Shown here: positions 1 to 6,923 of the stretch, one piece after another
Numbering within the stretch: position 1 is the stretch's first letter
How the letters are laid out: every line of letters starts with the position of its first letter
NCBI GenBank assembly: GCA_030038715.1
Contig: JASHSO010000460.1
Coordinates: 1 to 10,812, forward strand
Length of the DNA stretch: 10,812 bases
Source of the DNA: Streptosporangiaceae bacterium
Lineage (GTDB): Bacteria > Actinomycetota > Actinomycetes > Streptosporangiales > Streptosporangiaceae
Reading direction: 5' to 3'
Translations under genes and position numbers: made by a program
Notes under the pieces: model-generated
What the model was told of the DNA's origin: nothing
What the model saw: the letters and a program-made list of their open reading frames with translations, nothing else
Databases searched by the model: none

Positions 1-2
1 TC

Positions 3-815
3 AACACCGTAGTGATCACCCCGATGCGGCTGGTAGTTCTCATCATCCTGGTCGGCACCACCATGCAGGTGCTGACCGAGCAAACCCGCGCGAACTGGCG
101 GATTGCCCGGTGGAGGTCAAGAGTGGCTGGTCAGACGATTGTCATCGGTTACGGTACAAAAGGCCGAAGCGCCGTCAGGACACTGACCGAGTCCGGGACG
201 GGGCGGGAGTCCATCCTGGTCGTCGATCAGCTGCCCGAAGCCGTCGCTGAAGCCAATACGGCCGGGCTGGTCGCAGTCACCGGGGACGCGACCAGGCGAG
301 ACGTGCTCAGCCGAGCCGAGATTGGCTCCGCCCGCCAGGTGGTCATCGCCGTGAACCGCGACGACACGGCCGTACTGATCGCCCTCACCGCTCGACAGCT
401 CAACCCGCGCGGCACGATCGTGGCAGCGGTCCGCGAGGAGGAGAACCGAGACCTGCTCCGCCTGAGCGGAGCCGACCAGGTAGTGGTCTCCTCGGGCGCC
501 GCCGGGCAACTGCTGGCCATCTCCGTGGTGTCCCCGTCCGCCGGGCAGGTGATCGGCGAACTCCTTGATCGCGGGCGTGGTCTCGACCTAGTCGAGCGTC
601 CGGTGGCAGCCGCCGAGGTCGGCACGCCAGCCCGGGATGCGGAAGGCAGGGTCATCGCGCTCGTGCGAGCGGACCACCTGCTGTCCGCCGAGGACCCCAG
701 GGCGGGCCGTCTCGCCGGAGGCGACCGGCTCGTGCTGGTCAGCTCCCGTCGGCAGCCAGCACCGGCCACGTCACCATCGAGCCGAAAGAGCATCCATGCC
801 GACCATCTCATTTAA
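3..815 (+). CDS. Potassium channel protein, C-terminal part (last pore helix, TrkA-N, TrkA-C); 5' end outside the window
   Basis: This is the cytoplasmic gating part of a potassium channel: an RCK/TrkA-N Rossmann domain that binds a nucleotide and controls an ion pore. The frame is open from base 3 and reads N-T-V-V-I-T-P-M-R-L, which is mid-protein, so the GTG at 12 is probably not the true start and the pore lies upstream. Counting from base 3 (270 residues visible), residues ~8-28 are hydrophobic and look like the end of the last pore helix. The TrkA-N domain starts near residue 43 with the nucleotide-binding motif GYGTKGRSAV (~48-57), followed by VVDQLPEA and GDATRRDVL. A TrkA-C-like end follows (…GDRLVLVSS). 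The stop overlaps the antiporter start by 20 bases, so the two genes are probably co-transcribed. The family call is firm; the ion is inferred from the family. Confidence 0.88.
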   Translation, partial: NTVVITPMRLVVLIILVGTTMQVLTEQTRANWRIARWRSRVAGQTIVIGYGTKGRSAVRTLTESGTGRESILVVDQLPEAVAEANTAGLVAVTGDATRRDVLSRAEIGSARQVVIAVNRDDTAVLIALTARQLNPRGTIVAAVREEENRDLLRLSGADQVVVSSGAAGQLLAISVVSPSAGQVIGELLDRGRGLDLVERPVAAAEVGTPARDAEGRVIALVRADHLLSAEDPRAGRLAGGDRLVLVSSRRQPAPATSPSSRKSIHADHLI

Positions 816-2307
816 CGGAGTACTGATCATCGCGCTAGTCGCAGTGGCCGTCCCGGCCCTGCTCGCGGTGGTGCCGCGCCTGCCGGTTCCCGGGGCCGTG
901 CTGGAAGTCCTGGCCGGGATCCTGATCGGGCCCTCGGTGCTTGGCTGGGTTCACGTCGATGCGCCCATCCAAGTACTGAGCGACCTCGGCCTCGGCGTGC
1001 TGTTGTTCCTGGCCGGCCTAGAGATTGACGTAACGGGCCTGCGGGGACCGCTCGCACGCCTGGCCGGCTGGTCCTTCTGCGGTTCGGGCCTGCTCGGCCT
1101 GGCCTGCGGCTGCGTGCTCGGTCTAGCCTTTGGGGCCGGCCAGCCGCTCTTCCTTGCCGTCGTACTGCTTTCTACCTCGGCCGGCCTGCTCCTGCCGCTG
1201 CTGAAGGACGCAGGCCAAGAACGCACGCCGTTCGGGCAGCTGGTTATGACCGCCGCTGCACTGGCGGAAGTGGCCACGATCTTGATGCTGTCCCTGCTCT
1301 TCTCGGCCACCTCCAGAACGCCATCAGAGCGCCTGGCCTCCCTGGCCATGTTCCTGGCTCTACTGGCGGTCATCGGCTTGGCACTTGGCCGGGTTCGCAG
1401 CCTGACCGCCATCGACCGGCTGCTGGACCGGCTAGAGGACCGCAGTGCCCAACTGCGCACCCGCGCCGCTCTCACGCTGGCCCTGGCGTTCGCGGTGCTG
1501 GCCGACCGATTTGGCTTCGCGTCGATCCTTGGCGCCTTCGCCGCCGGGCTGCTGGTCAGGACTGTCGACCTAACCGGCCGGGCCCCGCATCCGCAGTTCC
1601 AGACCAAACTGGAGGGCATCGGCTTCGGCTTCGTGATCCCAGTCTTCTTCATCGCGACCGGAGTCCAGTTCGACGCCCGGGCGCTGATCAGGGACACCTC
1701 GAGCCTCGCCGAGGTGCCGCTGTTCCTCTTCGCCCTCCTGATGGTCCGCGCGTTCCCCGCCCTGGCGTACGCTCGCCGATTCGGCGGGCGGCGCGCCGGA
1801 GTGGCCGGCCTGATGCAGGCCACGTCGCTCACCTTCGTCATCGTGGCCACCCAGATCGGCATGGCCTCCGGGCAGATCACCCGGGCCGTGGGCGCCGCGC
1901 TGCTCGCGGCCGGACTTCTGTCCGCCGCCCTCTTTCCCGCTATCGCTCTCAAGATGCTCGAGGCCGAACCGTCTGATGCCCGCGCCCAGCCCGTCCGGAG
2001 CGACTCCGCGACTGTGCCGACCCTGCCGCCAATCTTGCGGCAAGGGCACCTTGCCGCCTTCGCCAAGCCCGAGCGCAACCGAGCCGCACCAGCACCCGGT
2101 AGACGCTCATCCGCTGCGGCACCCGAACTACTGCTGCCCGGCGCAGCTCGTGAGCGATCCGCACCGGACCCACGGCCTATGCTCCCGCCGCACCTCGCGC
2201 ACGGAATACTCGCTGTGACCGACTATGCAGGGACTTCACTGATGGACGAGGCTCCGGATGCCGCACAGGCCGGTGCCGCGGAGCGTGATGGTACGCGGTT
2301 CCCCTGA
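796..2307 (+). CDS. CPA2-type cation:proton antiporter (Kef/NapA-like) with an atypical C-terminal tail
   Basis: This is a polytopic membrane antiporter that should exchange Na+ or K+ for H+. I chose ATG 796 (MPTISFNGVLIIAL) because the hydrophobic core begins right there and a purine-rich AAAGAG precedes it; the longer in-frame upstream frame only reads across the end of the channel gene. The product is 503 residues. Family signatures are an early GILIGPSVLG, LLFLAGLEID, the DRFGFASILGAFAAG stretch, and GFVIPVFFIATGVQFD; about 12 membrane helices fit in residues 1-395. After LKMLEAEPSDA (~395) the sequence becomes Pro/Ala/Arg-rich, non-membrane and unlike the family. That tail reads antisense through a transposase relic (2069-2202), so I infer it was acquired by loss of the original stop. 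The gene overlaps the channel gene upstream, suggesting joint potassium/pH homeostasis. Ion specificity cannot be read from the sequence. Confidence 0.85.
   Translation: MPTISFNGVLIIALVAVAVPALLAVVPRLPVPGAVLEVLAGILIGPSVLGWVHVDAPIQVLSDLGLGVLLFLAGLEIDVTGLRGPLARLAGWSFCGSGLLGLACGCVLGLAFGAGQPLFLAVVLLSTSAGLLLPLLKDAGQERTPFGQLVMTAAALAEVATILMLSLLFSATSRTPSERLASLAMFLALLAVIGLALGRVRSLTAIDRLLDRLEDRSAQLRTRAALTLALAFAVLADRFGFASILGAFAAGLLVRTVDLTGRAPHPQFQTKLEGIGFGFVIPVFFIATGVQFDARALIRDTSSLAEVPLFLFALLMVRAFPALAYARRFGGRRAGVAGLMQATSLTFVIVATQIGMASGQITRAVGAALLAAGLLSAALFPAIALKMLEAEPSDARAQPVRSDSATVPTLPPILRQGHLAAFAKPERNRAAPAPGRRSSAAAPELLLPGAARERSAPDPRPMLPPHLAHGILAVTDYAGTSLMDEAPDAAQAGAAERDGTRFP
2069..2202 (-). pseudogene. 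IS481-like transposase fragment (HTH part), frameshifted relic
   Basis: On the minus strand one frame reads VREVRREHRPW (2202-2170). The next frame continues GPVRIAHELRR…PQRMSVYRVLVRLGCAR (2170-2069). Joined, this matches the pattern I recall for the helix-turn-helix region of IS481-type transposases: RR-HPRWGPRRIAHEL followed by PS-STVYRVLVRHGL. The break is explained by one lost G at about 2170 (TGGGT where TGGGGT would keep frame). I see no DDE catalytic core, no terminal inverted repeats and no target duplication, so this is a short remnant. It lies wholly inside the antisense of the antiporter's C-terminal tail. The family assignment is from memory of the motif and is moderately sure. 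Confidence 0.5.
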
Positions 2308-2344
2308 AGGCGTGGTCGCTCTGAGTTGCTGATCTTGCTTCGGT

Positions 2345-2587
2345 CGCACTTCTTGGGTTCGGCACGGCGGCACAGATATCTGCGAGCGCGCTGCGGCCGG
2401 GAAGGTGCAAGATAGCCAGGCTCTTCGCGTGGGCGTCGTCATCGCCGATGAGCACCCTGAACGTCAGCCTGCGCAGGAAGTCGGCAGCCGCTCGCCGCCC
2501 CTGAAGGGAGCAGAGCAGCTCACCGATTCGGTATGCGCTCGGGAGGCGGGAGTCGCCCGGCCTGCTGCCCATTCGTTTGCTCGTCAC
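2345..2587 (-). pseudogene. HipA-like serine/threonine kinase toxin fragment
   Basis: The minus-strand frame from 2587 contains a run (~2479-2357) reading DFLRRLTFRVLIG, then DDDAHAKSLAILH, then SALADICAAVPN. This matches the catalytic segment of HipA toxins, where 'TFNVLIGNxDAHAKN' is followed by a 'LAPLYDAVPN' metal-site segment. The D-x-H-x-K signature is kept, but the usual final Asn is Ser and the Y-D of the second motif is I-C. Only about 80 residues of a ~400-residue family are present. Upstream sequence is unlike HipA, the downstream frame loses similarity, and no HipB antitoxin is nearby. It is therefore a decayed fragment, not an active toxin. It fills most of the gap between the antiporter and the cyclase gene. 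Confidence 0.6.
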
Positions 2588-2627
2588 GGGGTCTTAAGCT
2601 GTTGCGTGCCGGGAGGGCCTATTCCAG

Positions 2628-2735
2628 ATGACAACGACTGACTGCGGTAGGGCGCGCTGGTCGGCGGCGCGACTCTGGTTGCCCCGCCGTGGCTGCCTGC
2701 ACTCGGACTGGTGCACGCTGGCGGGCATGCGCTAA
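2628..2735 (+). CDS. Short upstream ORF (35 residues) coupled to the cyclase gene; unrecognised
   Basis: ATG 2628 opens a 35-codon frame starting MTTTDCGRARW and ending LAGMR. A Shine-Dalgarno-like GGGAGG lies at 2611-2616, 11 bases upstream. Its TAA stop (2733-2735) shares one base with the ATG of the large cyclase gene (TAATG), a classic layout for translational coupling. The peptide has three Cys and many Arg and Trp and resembles nothing I recognise. It may be a leader peptide whose translation delivers ribosomes to the next start, or it may be chance. There is no direct evidence of expression. Confidence 0.4.
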   Translation: MTTTDCGRARWSAARLWLPRRGCLHSDWCTLAGMR

Positions 2736-5700
2736 TGCAGGATTGCGGTCAGTGCGGTGCGCGCCTGGAGGCCGGTGACAGGTTTTGCGGGCAATGCGGT
2801 GCGGCCCCGGGCAGTTGCCCGTCGTGTGGTGCAGCGGTCGCAGGCGGTAACCGGTTCTGCACGTCGTGCGGATATCGGCTGCCGAACTCGGGGCCCGCTC
2901 GACGGACCGCAAGTCCCCTGACGCTGTCAACTCCTGGCGCTCTGACCGCGGGCGAGGGCCCAGAGTCGATGGCCGAACGGCGAGTCTGCTCGGTGCTGTT
3001 CTGCGACTTCGTCGGGTTCACCCCGTTCTCGGAAACGCGGGATCCGGAGGCGGTCCGGGAACTCTTGTCCCGCTATTTTGAGCTAGGGCGCACGGTGGTA
3101 GGCCGGTACGGCGGGGTGGTCGAGAAGTTCATCGGCGACGCCGTTATGGCGGTGTGGGGCACGCCGGTCGCCGAAGAGGGTGACGCAGAGCGCGCGGTGC
3201 GCGCGGCGCTCGACCTGGTGGCCGCGGTCACCCAGCTTGGCGACGAGGCCGGCGTTCCCGGGCTTGCCGCCCGGGCCGGCGTGGTCACCGGGCAGGTAGC
3301 CGTCACCTTCAGCGCGCCCGGTGAGGGCATGGTCGCCGGAGACACCGTCAACACGGCAGCACGCGTGCAGACGATCGCCGAGCCGGGCCAGGTGTTCGTG
3401 GACGCGGCGACCCAGCGGCTGGCCGGCCACGGCGTCGGTTTCGAGGACGTCGGTGAGCACATGCTCAAGGGCAAGGCCGAGCCGGTGGCCCTCTGGCGGG
3501 CCACCAGAGTGCTGTCCTCGGTTGGCGGCGTGCAGCGGGTCGACGGGCTCGAGGCGCCACTCGTTGGGCGGGACGCCGAGCTACGCACGGTGCGGGAGTT
3601 GTTCCACGCCGCCAGTGAGCGCCGCATGCCGCGCCTGGTCCTGGTGTCCGGCCCGGCCGGTGTCGGCAAGTCGCGCCTCGGCTGGGAATTCGAGAAGTAC
3701 CTCGACGGGCTGGCCGAGACCGTGTGGTGGCACCGGGGCCGCTGCTTTTCTTACGGAGAAGCAGTCGCGTTCTGGGCGCTCGCGGAAATAGTCCGCCAGC
3801 GATTGGGGATCGCCGAAGAGGAGTCGGCGAGCAGCGCCGCAGCCAAGCTCGCGGCGGGGCTGGACATCTTCATCCGCGACCCGTCCGAGCGCTCATACAT
3901 CGGCCCTCGGCTGGGTCGGCTACTGGGCGTGCCGGTCGCCGATGACAGCGGCGCACAGTTGTCCAGGGAAGAACTGTTCGCCGGCTGGCGGCTCTTCTTC
4001 GAGCGCCTTGCGGCGGACGCTCCGGTGGTGCTGGTGGTGGAAGATGCCCAGCACGCTGACGCGGGACTGCTGGATTTCCTCGACCATCTCATCGACTGGG
4101 CCCGCGACCTGCCGATCTACGTACTCGTGCTGGCCCGCCCAGAACTCGACCTGGCCCGGCCAGGCTTCGGCACCGGACGCAACCGTACCATCCTGACCCT
4201 CGACCCGCTGGACACCGCGTCGATGGATACCCTGGTCGACGCGCTAGTGCCGGAGATGCCGCCAGCCGCCCGGGCAGCCGTGACCAGCCAGGCGCAGGGG
4301 ATTCCGCTGTTCGCTGTCGAGACCGTGCGGTCGCTGATCGACCGGGATATCGTCCGGCCAGTGGGTGGGGTGTACCGGCTGGTAGGCGATGTTGGCGAGC
4401 TTGCTGTGCCGGACAGTCTGCACGCGCTGCTGGCCGCTCGGCTGGACGCGCTTGATCAGCCGGTGCGTCGGCTGGTGACTGAAGCCACCGTACTGGGCAC
4501 GTCGTTCTCCGCCGAGGCGCTGATCGCGGTGTCGGGCGGCGACGAGCCGACCGTGCGGTCTGCACTTGCCGAACTGGTCCGCCGCGAGGTGCTGTCGGTT
4601 TCAGCGGACCCGCTGTCGCCGGAACGAGGTAGCTACCGCTTCGCCCAACAGATGCTGCGCCAGGTCGCCTATGAGACGCTGTCCCGGCGTGACCGCAAGA
4701 CCCGCCACCTGGCCGTCGCGACTTACCTAGGATCGGCGTTCGCCGGCGACGGCGAGGAAGTTACCGACGTCATTGCCCGGCATTACCTGGACGCCCTCGA
4801 AGCCGTGCCCGGTGATCCGGACTCGGGCCGGATCAGGGCCCTGGCCGCCGCCGCGCTCGTCCGGGCCGCGCAGCGGGCGACCCGCACCGGCGCGCCCGCG
4901 CTGGCTGCCACGAACTACGCTGCCGCCGCCCAGTTGCACGGTTCTGGCGTGGATGGCGAGGTCGCCAACGCTGCGCCAGACACCGGCACACTGTGGGAGC
5001 GAGCTGCCGAGGCGGCCCGGGACGGCGGCAACTACGTGGCCGCGATCGGCCACGCCCGGCAGGCCGCAGACTGGTTTACCCGGCACGGTCAGGTCCGGGC
5101 AGCGGCCGGGGCCAAGCTGGTGGCGGGGAACAGCCTTTACCGGCTGGGCCGCCACGCCGAAGCGCGGGAGCAGCTGACCACCGCACTGGAGGTGCTGCGG
5201 GCCGAGCCCGATGCCCGCACCGCGCGAGCGCTAGCCGAACTGGCGCTGCTGGCAGTCTTCTCAGGCTCGGCACCCGATGCCGACAGGCTGTCCACTGAGG
5301 CACTCATCCTCGGCCAAGCCCTCGATGTCGACGTGAGCACCCTGACGACCCTGTTCCTGGCCCGGGCCATCTTCCTGGCAACCCAGGATCGCCGCGCTCA
5401 GCAGGTTGCCTACCTGCGGGAGACCGTCCGGCTAGCGACCAAGGCCGGGGACAACGTGGCGCTTGGCCGGGCGCTGCTCAACCTGGCCGACGCCGAGGCG
5501 CATACCGACCCGGCGGCTGCGGCTGCGGACGCCCGCTCGGCCGTCGACCAGCTGCGCCGGGCTGGGGCTAGCTCGATGCTCGAGGCCGCGATAGCCAACG
5601 TCGTGCACGCGCTGCTCATGCTCGGCGATTGGGATGGTGCCGAAGCGGAGCTCAGCGCCGCGGACGCCGACATCCTGTCGGAGGGGTTTGACTACGTCAT

Positions 5701-6334
5701 CGCGCTGCGCGCGCTGGTCGCGGCGCTGCGCGGTGATGCGAAGACCGCACGAGCCGGCCTGGAGTCGCTCGTGAACCTGCGGGGCAGCGACGATGTCCAG
5801 GACAAGGCCATGGTCGGCGTGCTGACTGCGTTCACCGCGGCTGCGGAGGGCAAGCCCGAGCGCGCGCTCGAGCAGGCCATGGCGACGGTCGCGCACGTCG
5901 GCGCAATCGGGATGACACACGAGACCGAGCGCTGGGCGTGGCCGCTGGCCGCCCGCGCTGCCTGGCAGCTAGGCGACAACTCGGCCACAGCGGTACTGCT
6001 CGACCTGGTGCAGGGACGCCAGCCAGGTCAGCTCGGCCCGCTGCTGCGGGCCGAGCGCGACCTCGCCCATGCCCGCCTCTCGGCGCAGGACGGCGGCGAA
6101 GCCGCCGACGGCGCTTTCGCGATCGCGATCAACGGCCTGCGAGAAAGTGGCACGCCCTACCACCTCGCGCACGGGCTGCTCGACCATGCCGAGTATCTCG
6201 CGGCCCAGGGAAAGGCAGACGCGGCCGCCGCGGCAATCGACGAGGCCCGCGATATCGCGGCCGCGCTGCGATGCCAGCCGCTCCTGGAGCGCGCGGCCAG
6301 CCTGACCCGAACCAGTCCGAGCGTACCCGCGTGA
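2735..6334 (+). CDS. Zinc-ribbon / class III nucleotidyl cyclase / STAND-AAA ATPase / TPR-like regulatory protein
   Basis: This is a large soluble signalling protein of 1199 residues. I prefer ATG 2735 over the in-frame GTG at 2711 because it gives MQDCGQCGARLE directly before the zinc ribbon and overlaps the upstream ORF stop. Domains in order: two zinc ribbons (Cys 4/7/18/21 and 28/31/42/45); a class III cyclase catalytic domain (~82-220) with metal ligands D91 (FCDFVGFT) and D135 (IGDAV), substrate-site Lys131, and transition-state N206 and R210 (DTVNTAARV); a P-loop ATPase with Walker A GPAGVGKS (306-313) and Walker B LVVED (433-437); then an Ala/Leu-rich helical C-terminus (~700-1190) resembling TPR repeats. 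There is no C-terminal LuxR helix-turn-helix. The family is known to join cyclase output to an ATP-driven STAND switch. By my alignment the residue that usually recognises adenine (Asp or Thr, 7 before N206) is Met199, so cAMP production is likely but unproven. The protein is probably cytoplasmic; its ligand is unknown. Confidence 0.9.
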   Translation: MQDCGQCGARLEAGDRFCGQCGAAPGSCPSCGAAVAGGNRFCTSCGYRLPNSGPARRTASPLTLSTPGALTAGEGPESMAERRVCSVLFCDFVGFTPFSETRDPEAVRELLSRYFELGRTVVGRYGGVVEKFIGDAVMAVWGTPVAEEGDAERAVRAALDLVAAVTQLGDEAGVPGLAARAGVVTGQVAVTFSAPGEGMVAGDTVNTAARVQTIAEPGQVFVDAATQRLAGHGVGFEDVGEHMLKGKAEPVALWRATRVLSSVGGVQRVDGLEAPLVGRDAELRTVRELFHAASERRMPRLVLVSGPAGVGKSRLGWEFEKYLDGLAETVWWHRGRCFSYGEAVAFWALAEIVRQRLGIAEEESASSAAAKLAAGLDIFIRDPSERSYIGPRLGRLLGVPVADDSGAQLSREELFAGWRLFFERLAADAPVVLVVEDAQHADAGLLDFLDHLIDWARDLPIYVLVLARPELDLARPGFGTGRNRTILTLDPLDTASMDTLVDALVPEMPPAARAAVTSQAQGIPLFAVETVRSLIDRDIVRPVGGVYRLVGDVGELAVPDSLHALLAARLDALDQPVRRLVTEATVLGTSFSAEALIAVSGGDEPTVRSALAELVRREVLSVSADPLSPERGSYRFAQQMLRQVAYETLSRRDRKTRHLAVATYLGSAFAGDGEEVTDVIARHYLDALEAVPGDPDSGRIRALAAAALVRAAQRATRTGAPALAATNYAAAAQLHGSGVDGEVANAAPDTGTLWERAAEAARDGGNYVAAIGHARQAADWFTRHGQVRAAAGAKLVAGNSLYRLGRHAEAREQLTTALEVLRAEPDARTARALAELALLAVFSGSAPDADRLSTEALILGQALDVDVSTLTTLFLARAIFLATQDRRAQQVAYLRETVRLATKAGDNVALGRALLNLADAEAHTDPAAAAADARSAVDQLRRAGASSMLEAAIANVVHALLMLGDWDGAEAELSAADADILSEGFDYVIALRALVAALRGDAKTARAGLESLVNLRGSDDVQDKAMVGVLTAFTAAAEGKPERALEQAMATVAHVGAIGMTHETERWAWPLAARAAWQLGDNSATAVLLDLVQGRQPGQLGPLLRAERDLAHARLSAQDGGEAADGAFAIAINGLRESGTPYHLAHGLLDHAEYLAAQGKADAAAAAIDEARDIAAALRCQPLLERAASLTRTSPSVPA

Positions 6335-6466
6335 CCCTCCGGCGAAATACCGGGTACTCACGGCGCTACCAGCGCTGGCGGCACCATCGGCCCACGGCCA
6401 CTCCGGGTCGAGATGTGCGGGGTGACTCAGCGAGATTCCCACGACCGAGTCGAGCCTGGCACGACC

Positions 6467-6799
6467 TCAACCGCGCGGGGAGAAGTAGATGACGCCGACT
6501 CCGGCAAGGACGATGGCCGCACCCGCAAGGTCGTAACGGTCAGGCCGCATGCTGTCGACTCCCCACCCCCATAGCAGCGACGCGACAACGAACACGCCGC
6601 CGTAAGCCGCGTAGATCCGGCCAAAGTCGTGACTGCGCTGCAGCGTCGGGATGACGCCGTAAAGAACCAGGATGGCGCCACCGAGCACGCCGAGCAGCAC
6701 CGGCGCGCCTTCCCTCAGCCAGCGCCACATCAGGTAGCCTCCGCCGATCTCGGCCAGCCCGGCCGCGACGAACAATCCGATGGAGCGAGCAACTGTCAT
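6467..6799 (-). CDS. YnfA/UPF0060 family small membrane protein
   Basis: This 110-residue protein is almost wholly hydrophobic and fits four transmembrane helices. The N-terminal [18 protein letters not shown], the central [21 protein letters not shown] and the late [15 protein letters not shown] followed by [17 protein letters not shown] are hallmark segments of the YnfA (UPF0060) family. Length matches the family (~108-110). Its fold resembles small multidrug-resistance/EamA transporters; transport activity has been proposed for some members but the physiological substrate is not settled. ATG at 6799 begins [12 protein letters not shown] see no clear Shine-Dalgarno in front, so it may be translated from a leaderless transcript. 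It is convergent with the cyclase gene and divergent from the phosphopantetheinyl transferase. Confidence 0.92.
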   Translation of the reverse strand: MTVARSIGLFVAAGLAEIGGGYLMWRWLREGAPVLLGVLGGAILVLYGVIPTLQRSHDFGRIYAAYGGVFVVASLLWGWGVDSMRPDRYDLAGAAIVLAGVGVIYFSPRG

Positions 6800-6854
6800 G
6801 TGGTGAATTGTCGCGCGCTGCCGCGGTGCCGAGGCGGGCAGTGGCTTTCGCCGC

Positions 6855-6860
6855 TACAAT
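6855..6860 (+). promoter_or_regulatory. Putative -10 element (TACAAT)
   Basis: TACAAT at 6855-6860 is a near-consensus -10 box in otherwise GC-rich DNA, oriented toward the phosphopantetheinyl transferase gene. A start of transcription 7-9 bases downstream would fall on or just before ATG 6869, giving a leaderless transcript for the 12-codon frame there. I see no good -35 box at the usual distance (6832-6837 reads AGGCGG). Confidence 0.4.
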
Positions 6861-6868
6861 CCCGGTCC

Positions 6869-6907
6869 ATGAGGGCTGCGTTCACCCGTCCACGCCACGA
6901 CAGCTGA
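6869..6907 (+). CDS. Possible 12-codon leader ORF (MRAAFTRPRHDS) before the phosphopantetheinyl transferase
   Basis: ATG 6869 lies about 8 bases after a TACAAT -10 box with no Shine-Dalgarno, as expected for leaderless translation, which is common in actinobacteria. The 12-codon frame ends in TGA at 6905-6907. That stop overlaps the GAGGT (6906-6910) that could serve as ribosome-binding site for the next gene at 6924. The M-R-A-x-x-T-R-x-R-H start resembles short leader peptides often annotated in Streptomyces, but here it stops before the usual Cys-containing part. Real expression is unproven. Confidence 0.3.
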   Translation: MRAAFTRPRHDS

Positions 6908-6923
6908 GGTCCACGCCACTGAC

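Noticed and set aside
637..795. Upstream extension of the antiporter frame
   Set aside because: The added residues are Arg/Pro-rich and simply read across the end of the channel gene; ATG 796 fits the family N-terminus and has a ribosome site.
227..811. Minus-strand open frame opposite the TrkA module
   Set aside because: Arg/Ser-rich low-complexity product antisense to clear TrkA-N motifs.
951..2078. Long minus-strand open frame (375 codons) opposite the antiporter
   Set aside because: It is Ser/Ala/Arg-rich with no family motifs and lies antisense to a well-supported membrane protein; typical of high-GC antisense frames.
2711..2734. GTG start for the cyclase protein
   Set aside because: The extra eight residues (MHAGGHAL) precede a zinc ribbon that starts naturally at ATG 2735, which also overlaps the upstream stop.
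6369..6388. Short GCGCT/AGCGC inverted repeats after the cyclase gene
   Set aside because: Stems of five bases are expected by chance at this GC content.
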